9,930 nt of DNA, taken from Cytophagaceae bacterium (lineage in GTDB: Bacteria; Bacteroidota; Bacteroidia; Cytophagales; Spirosomataceae). Position 1 is the first letter of the stretch, and each line of letters opens with the position of its first letter. The stretch covers positions 1 to 9,930 of the forward strand of contig CANHCG010000037.1 in the NCBI GenBank assembly GCA_947459055.1, in the 5' to 3' direction. This document shows positions 6,309 through 9,930 of this stretch, piece by piece. Both the position numbers and the translations under genes were made by a program. The notes under the pieces are model-generated. The model saw only the letters and a program-made list of their open reading frames with translations, was not told the origin of the DNA and did not search any database.

Positions 6309-7907
6309 ATGCAATTTGACTACATCATCGTGGGAGCGGGAACGGCCGGCTGTGTTTTGGCGAATCGTTTGTCAGAAAACCCACTCAATCAGGTGCTTTT
6401 GGTAGAAGCCGGCATGGATAGTCGGGATCCTCGGATTACAATGCCTTCTTCGTATCCTTTGTTGAATGGGACCTACCTCAACTGGAATTTCTTTACCGAG
6501 CCTCAAGCGAAATTAGGTGGTCGGAAAATATATCAACCCCGCGGTAAGGCGATGGGTGGCAGTAGTGCCATTAATTGCATGGCCTATATTCGGGGTAATC
6601 GAGCGGATTTTGATGGCTGGTCGGCCATGGGTTGTGCCGGTTGGGACTATGAGCACATCCTGCCGTATTTCAAAAAATCTGAAAATAACATCCGTTTTTC
6701 GAATGAATACCATGGCCAGGGCGGTCCATTGACGGTTTCTGATCCGAAACATTTAACGCCTTTTGGGCAGGCCTTTATTCAGGCCTGTGGCGAGATAGGC
6801 ATCCCGGAAACGGATGATTTTAATGGGGCCCGACAAATTGGCGCGGGTATGTTCCAATTTGCGATTGAAAACGGCGAACGCGTTTCAGGTGCAAAAGCCT
6901 TTATTTATCCGGTATTAAAACGGAGAAACTTGAAGGTATTGAGCCAATTTATGGTAGGTGAATTATTGTTCGAAGGGGATCGAGTAAAAGGAATCAGCGG
7001 TTGGGCCTCCGGGAAAAAATCTGCGGAAAGCATATTTGCCTCTCGCGAAGTGATTTTATCAGCTGGATCATTTCAAAGTCCTCAGTTGTTAATGCTTTCG
7101 GGCATTGGTCCGAAGGAATATTTGCGGGAATTCGGCATCGAATCTCGCGTAGATTTAGCTGGCGTGGGGCAAAATTTGTCGGATCATTTATTTGTCAATA
7201 TGCACGCGGAGGCTTCAACGGACCATTTATCCTTTAATGCCGCTATTTCCGCACCTAATTTCGCGCAATATACGTGGAACAAAAGTGGGCCTTTATCAGC
7301 CAGTCCGCTCGAAGGATGTGCTTTTGTGGATTCGCAAGGTGGTTCGGAGCAACCGGATTTACAGTTTCATTTCTCCTCCGCATGGTCTTTAGATATTTAT
7401 GATTACAAACAAATGCCTTTGCGGGATGGATTTACGTGTTTGCCTACCTTGTTGAAACCCGCGAGTAGAGGTTATGTGGGTTTAAACTCCGCTTCACCTT
7501 GGGATGCACCTTTAATCGATCCCCAATATTTGACAGATGCGGAAGGAAAAGATTTGGCGACCTTGGTTCGAGGCGTAAAAATGGCACATCAGATTTTATT
7601 AGCTCCCGCTTTTGATTCTTTACGAAAAGGTTCTCGGTTAAGATATCCTTCGGAGGATTTGTCCGAAGAGGTGATTTTGAAGCATATTGAAATGGCCACA
7701 GAATGCGTGTATCATCCCGTAGGGACCTGTCAAATGGGCCAGGGAGCGAACACCGTGACGGATCCAGGAAGTTTGCGTGTGCGCGGTTTGGAGGGTTTGC
7801 GGGTGATCGACGCCTCGATTATGCCGGATTTAGTATCGGGAAATACGAATGCGGCCGTAATGGCGATTGCGGAAAAAGGGGCGGATTTAATTTTGAATAA
7901 TCCCTGA
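6309..7907 (+). CDS. GMC-family FAD-dependent oxidoreductase (choline/alcohol dehydrogenase-like)
   Basis: 532 residues, the usual length for bacterial GMC dehydrogenases. These flavoproteins oxidise an alcohol to an aldehyde or ketone. Domains: N-terminal FAD-binding Rossmann motif VGAGTAGCVLANRL (8-21) with the adenosine-binding acidic residue in LLVEAG (30-35); first GMC signature RGKAMGGSSAINCMAYIRG (78-96); second GMC signature GSFQSPQLLMLSGIGP (253-268); substrate domain about 290-460; catalytic histidine H469 in HPVGTCQMG and the paired Asn in GNTNA (511-515). No signal peptide is visible, so a cytoplasmic location is likely. The ATG at 6309 is chosen because the FAD motif begins directly after it; a TTG two codons upstream falls inside the -7-like box. 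The sequence resembles choline dehydrogenase and aliphatic alcohol dehydrogenase groups, but no betaine gene is nearby and the substrate cannot be named. Confidence 0.93.
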   Translation: MQFDYIIVGAGTAGCVLANRLSENPLNQVLLVEAGMDSRDPRITMPSSYPLLNGTYLNWNFFTEPQAKLGGRKIYQPRGKAMGGSSAINCMAYIRGNRADFDGWSAMGCAGWDYEHILPYFKKSENNIRFSNEYHGQGGPLTVSDPKHLTPFGQAFIQACGEIGIPETDDFNGARQIGAGMFQFAIENGERVSGAKAFIYPVLKRRNLKVLSQFMVGELLFEGDRVKGISGWASGKKSAESIFASREVILSAGSFQSPQLLMLSGIGPKEYLREFGIESRVDLAGVGQNLSDHLFVNMHAEASTDHLSFNAAISAPNFAQYTWNKSGPLSASPLEGCAFVDSQGGSEQPDLQFHFSSAWSLDIYDYKQMPLRDGFTCLPTLLKPASRGYVGLNSASPWDAPLIDPQYLTDAEGKDLATLVRGVKMAHQILLAPAFDSLRKGSRLRYPSEDLSEEVILKHIEMATECVYHPVGTCQMGQGANTVTDPGSLRVRGLEGLRVIDASIMPDLVSGNTNAAVMAIAEKGADLILNNP

Positions 7908-7923
7908 GGATTGACTACTTTGG
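7892..7923 (+). promoter_or_regulatory. Putative promoter TTTG-N20-TACTTTGG for the DUF4440-like gene
   Basis: TTTG at 7892-7895 lies in the last codons of the GMC gene; TACTTTGG at 7916-7923 differs from TAnnTTTG at one position and is 20 bp downstream. The ATG follows after 22 nt with an A-rich leader and no Shine-Dalgarno. The downstream gene may therefore have its own promoter besides read-through from the GMC gene. Confidence 0.4.
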
Positions 7924-7945
7924 TGTTTTAAAATAAACAAATACT

Positions 7946-8380
7946 ATGAAAAAATTTACTTTAATTCTAACGTTCATGTTGACAACCGTAGCCACTTTCG
8001 CGCAGAAAGCCGATCTCGCTTCCCTGAAAGAAGCTGAATTAAATCGTTTCAAAGTGATGATTGCCCAAGATGAAGCAGGATTACGTACCGTATTACACGA
8101 TGATTTAATTTATAATCACTCAAATGCGGTGACTGACACGAAGGAAACATATATCAATTCCATCGTTTCGAAAAAGACGATTTACGCGGCAATCGAATCC
8201 GAAGAATTAACACCTCGAATCTATGGCAAAACAGGAATTATCACGGGCATCGCCACCGTAAAAAATCAAACCAAAGAAGGGAATTTTACCTTTAATCATT
8301 TACGATACACAGATGTGTGGGTATTTGAAGGCAAAAGATGGCAAATGGTTTCGTGGCAATCGACGAAATTACCCAACTAA
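7946..8380 (+). CDS. Secreted DUF4440/NTF2-like (SnoaL-type) small protein
   Basis: 144 residues. A signal peptide is evident (MKKFTLILTF..., likely cleavage near TFA|QK at 19-20), so the product is probably periplasmic. The mature part has the cone-shaped NTF2-like pattern: a helix LKEAELNRFKVMIAQDEAGL (27-46), then VLHDDLIYNHSNAVTDTKETY (in 49-69), where the Asp-Leu-x-x-x-H-S segment is typical of DUF4440, and a strand-rich end with TGIATVKNQ (100-108) and VWVFEGKRWQMVSWQST (124-140). Such domains bind or modify small molecules, but many are uncharacterised; no catalytic function can be assigned. It follows the GMC gene by 38 bp in the same direction, and its last 12 bp overlap the 3' end of bioA on the other strand. 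A strong hairpin with a T-tract lies about 90 bp beyond its stop. Confidence 0.85.
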   Translation: MKKFTLILTFMLTTVATFAQKADLASLKEAELNRFKVMIAQDEAGLRTVLHDDLIYNHSNAVTDTKETYINSIVSKKTIYAAIESEELTPRIYGKTGIITGIATVKNQTKEGNFTFNHLRYTDVWVFEGKRWQMVSWQSTKLPN

Positions 8381-9661
8381 TTCATCCGCAAATTCCTGGA
8401 TACAGGTATAAATGTAATCCAAGTCTACTTGGCTAATGCAATAAGGAGCTAAGACATATATCGTATTTCCAAGGGGTCTGAGCAAGACCCCTTTTTTAAT
8501 GAAATGTTCATAGGCTCGCCCTCGAATCGGATTCATATAGTCATTCGCCTCGCCATTTTCGAGTTCGAAAGCGAGAATGGTTCCTGTCTGACGGAGATTT
8601 TTAAGCGCAGGATGATTTGTTTGTTGGATCCAGCGGTCATGTGACTCAATAATCGCCTCTATTTTCTCCCAAAAGCCTTCTGCTTCCATCAAGTCCAAAC
8701 TCGCATTCGCAGCCGCACAAGTGAGGGGATTTGCTGTGAAAGAATGGGAATGAAAAAGGGTTTTATGGCGATCGGCCGATAAAAAAGCATTAAAAAGTTC
8801 GTCCGAACAAATCGTCAAGCCCATGGCCAACATGCCGCCCGTCAGGCCTTTGGATAAGCACATGATATCCGGTTTCTGATGACCGTGATCGATGGCGAAA
8901 AATTTTCCGGTCCGACCAAAACCCGTCATAATTTCATCTGCGATACATAGCACTTGGTTTGCCTGGGCGCAGGCAATGAGCGAATCCAAGGTTTCTGCCG
9001 AATACATAACCATACCGCCCGCACCCTGAACGAGGGGCTCGAAAATAAAGGCCGCGTAATCCTCTGCATGTAACATTTTTTCTTGCAGGGCTTTTAAGCA
9101 GGCCTCCGGATCTATCGGGCTCGGAATGAATTCCACTTCGAATAACATTTCCTGAAAAGGTGCATTAAAGGCGCTTGGGGCCCCTAAACTCATCGCGCCA
9201 AAGGTGTCGCCATGGTAAGCATCCGCCAACGCGATGATTTTTCGTTTGCGCGTATTGCCTTGGTTATGGAAATATTGCAAGGCCATTTTGATGGCGACTT
9301 CGACCGCCGTACTGCCGTTGTCCGAGAAAAATACCTTTTGAAAATGGGCTGGCAAAAGTCCTAAAATCCGTTCGGATAAATGCACCGCAGGTTCATGTGT
9401 AAAACCAGCGAAAATCACCTGTTCGATTTTTAGTGCCTGTTCATATATTTTTTCGGCCAAATAAGGATGCGCATGCCCATGTAAATTTACCCACCAGGAG
9501 GAAATCGCATCGATGTATTTTTTGCCCGCTTCGTCGAATAGATAGACGCCTTCCCCATGTGTAATTGCAATGGAATGCGGCTCGATCTGATGCTGGGTGA
9601 AGGGGTGCCAAATCACCTGCTCATCGCGTTTGGAAATGTTATAACTCAATTTGTTTGGCAT
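8369..9661 (-). CDS. bioA: Adenosylmethionine-8-amino-7-oxononanoate aminotransferase (DAPA synthase)
   Basis: 430 residues, the normal BioA length. It transfers the amino group of S-adenosylmethionine to KAPA, giving 7,8-diaminopelargonate in biotin synthesis; a cytosolic PLP enzyme of fold type I. Seen: IWHPFTQ (17-23), SSWWVNLHGHAHP (54-66; Trp pair at the substrate site), DNGSTAVE (114-121, PLP phosphate loop), DAYHGDTFGAMS (147-158; Tyr stacks on PLP), ADEIMTGFGRTG (241-252; D242 binds the pyridine nitrogen), LSKGLTGG with Schiff-base lysine K271, HSHSFTANPL (304-313) and LLRPLGN (393-399) with R395, the likely counterpart of the substrate-carboxylate arginine. SWWVN and WHPFTQ separate BioA from other class III aminotransferases. 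The start ATG lies inside the end of bioD (23-bp overlap), implying coupled translation. The coding region hides a plus-strand terminator at codons for KKGVLLRPLG. Confidence 0.97.
   Translation of the reverse strand: MPNKLSYNISKRDEQVIWHPFTQHQIEPHSIAITHGEGVYLFDEAGKKYIDAISSWWVNLHGHAHPYLAEKIYEQALKIEQVIFAGFTHEPAVHLSERILGLLPAHFQKVFFSDNGSTAVEVAIKMALQYFHNQGNTRKRKIIALADAYHGDTFGAMSLGAPSAFNAPFQEMLFEVEFIPSPIDPEACLKALQEKMLHAEDYAAFIFEPLVQGAGGMVMYSAETLDSLIACAQANQVLCIADEIMTGFGRTGKFFAIDHGHQKPDIMCLSKGLTGGMLAMGLTICSDELFNAFLSADRHKTLFHSHSFTANPLTCAAANASLDLMEAEGFWEKIEAIIESHDRWIQQTNHPALKNLRQTGTILAFELENGEANDYMNPIRGRAYEHFIKKGVLLRPLGNTIYVLAPYCISQVDLDYIYTCIQEFADELVG
8471..8497 (+). terminator. Intrinsic terminator on the plus strand, inside bioA coding sequence
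   Basis: AAGGGGTCT (8471-8479) and AGACCCCTT (8485-8493) form a perfect 9-bp stem with loop GAGCA, followed by an unbroken run of T to 8497. This is a textbook factor-independent terminator for plus-strand transcripts, about 90 nt after the DUF4440-like stop. On the minus strand the hairpin is preceded by A residues and followed by GGAAAT, so bioA transcription should read through. It lies in the codons for KKGVLLRPLG of BioA. Confidence 0.8.
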
Positions 9662-9930
9662 ATTCCTGGATGATTTCGAGATCTATTTTGTTTAATTCTG
9701 GTACACGCAAAAGGACTTTTAATCCGGTATGATTCAGGATGAATTTCTCACCTGATGGATTAGCGGGGCCATTAAAGACGATACCTGCGATGGGTATTTG
9801 GTGAGCTTTTAATATTTCGTAGCTCAATAAAGTATGATTAATCCTCCCCAAATAATTTTTACTGACCAACACCACCGGAAAGCCTAATTGCTTCAGCAGG
9901 TCAAGATTTGTATCCTTTTCATTCAAAGGA
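9639..9930 (-). CDS. bioD: Dethiobiotin synthetase, C-terminal part (gene truncated by window edge)
   Basis: About 97 C-terminal residues of a protein that normally has about 200-230. BioD closes the ureido ring: ATP-dependent carboxylation of 7,8-diaminopelargonate, the product of BioA, to dethiobiotin. The visible part reads PLNEKDTNLDLLKQLG, then FPVVLVSKNYLGRINHTLLS and IPIAGIVFNG, the strand-helix pattern and nucleotide-site NxxG-type region of the BioD P-loop fold; the P-loop itself lies outside the window. The frame is open through the right edge: the TTG at 9926 is the leucine of PLNE, not a start. The stop at 9639 lies 23 bp inside bioA, so the two genes form an operon, bioD first, with upstream biotin genes possible beyond the edge. 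Confidence 0.9.
   Translation of the reverse strand, partial: PLNEKDTNLDLLKQLGFPVVLVSKNYLGRINHTLLSYEILKAHQIPIAGIVFNGPANPSGEKFILNHTGLKVLLRVPELNKIDLEIIQEYAKQIEL

Noticed and set aside
6252..6314. Longer N-terminus for the HupE-like protein starting at 6314
   Set aside because: It would overlap the GMC start codon, run through both promoter-like elements, and add residues with no counterpart in the family.
9924..9926. TTG as a start for a 95-residue small protein
   Set aside because: The frame stays open to the edge and the residues before and after (PLNE) match internal BioD sequence, so this is a truncated bioD.
1..9930. CRISPR arrays, insertion sequences, phage genes, tRNA or rRNA genes, defence or toxin systems
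   Set aside because: No spaced direct repeats, terminal inverted repeats with transposase, cloverleaf-like segments or relevant protein motifs were seen; essentially all bases are accounted for by the listed genes.

Overview
The window reads as an ordinary, gene-dense chromosomal segment of a Bacteroidota bacterium. The lineage call rests on three things: a UvrA of the type with an LSGGEFQR signature and a reduced first zinc finger, a class Ia ribonucleotide reductase small subunit that closely resembles the eukaryotic R2 protein, and promoter-like TTTG / TAnnTTTG elements with no Shine-Dalgarno sequences. A Cytophagales-like relative is my guess; nothing here fixes the genus.

Layout from left to right. 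Positions 2-1048 (minus) hold the first ~349 codons of a NuoN-like proton-pumping subunit of respiratory complex I, which runs off the left edge. It overlaps by 4 bp the end of uvrA (1045-3888, minus), the DNA-damage recognition ATPase of nucleotide excision repair. A 127-bp divergent spacer with several inverted repeats separates uvrA from a secreted, probably outer-membrane beta-barrel protein (4016-4612, plus). Next come nrdB (4679-5659, plus) and, convergent to it with a 4-bp gap, a HupE/UreJ-family membrane protein (5664-6251, minus). A 57-bp divergent spacer leads to a GMC-family FAD oxidoreductase (6309-7907, plus), followed by a small secreted NTF2/DUF4440-like protein (7946-8380, plus). 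The right end carries biotin genes on the minus strand: bioA (8369-9661) and the C-terminal part of bioD (9639-9930), overlapping by 23 bp.

Functionally the genes are mostly unrelated housekeeping or metabolic functions. The only clear pathway pair is bioD-bioA (two consecutive biotin steps in reverse gene order). The uvrA-nuoN overlap suggests co-transcription of a repair gene with a respiratory gene.

No mobile element, CRISPR array, tRNA, rRNA or defence system was seen, and I do not find a convincing new biological system. The most interesting signals are regulatory. A strong intrinsic terminator for the plus strand is embedded in the bioA coding region, several -7 boxes lie so close to the ATG that the mRNAs should be leaderless, and the hupE/GMC promoters are interleaved and share a palindromic CAAATTTG. 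A lysine normally conserved in NuoN is also replaced by proline.
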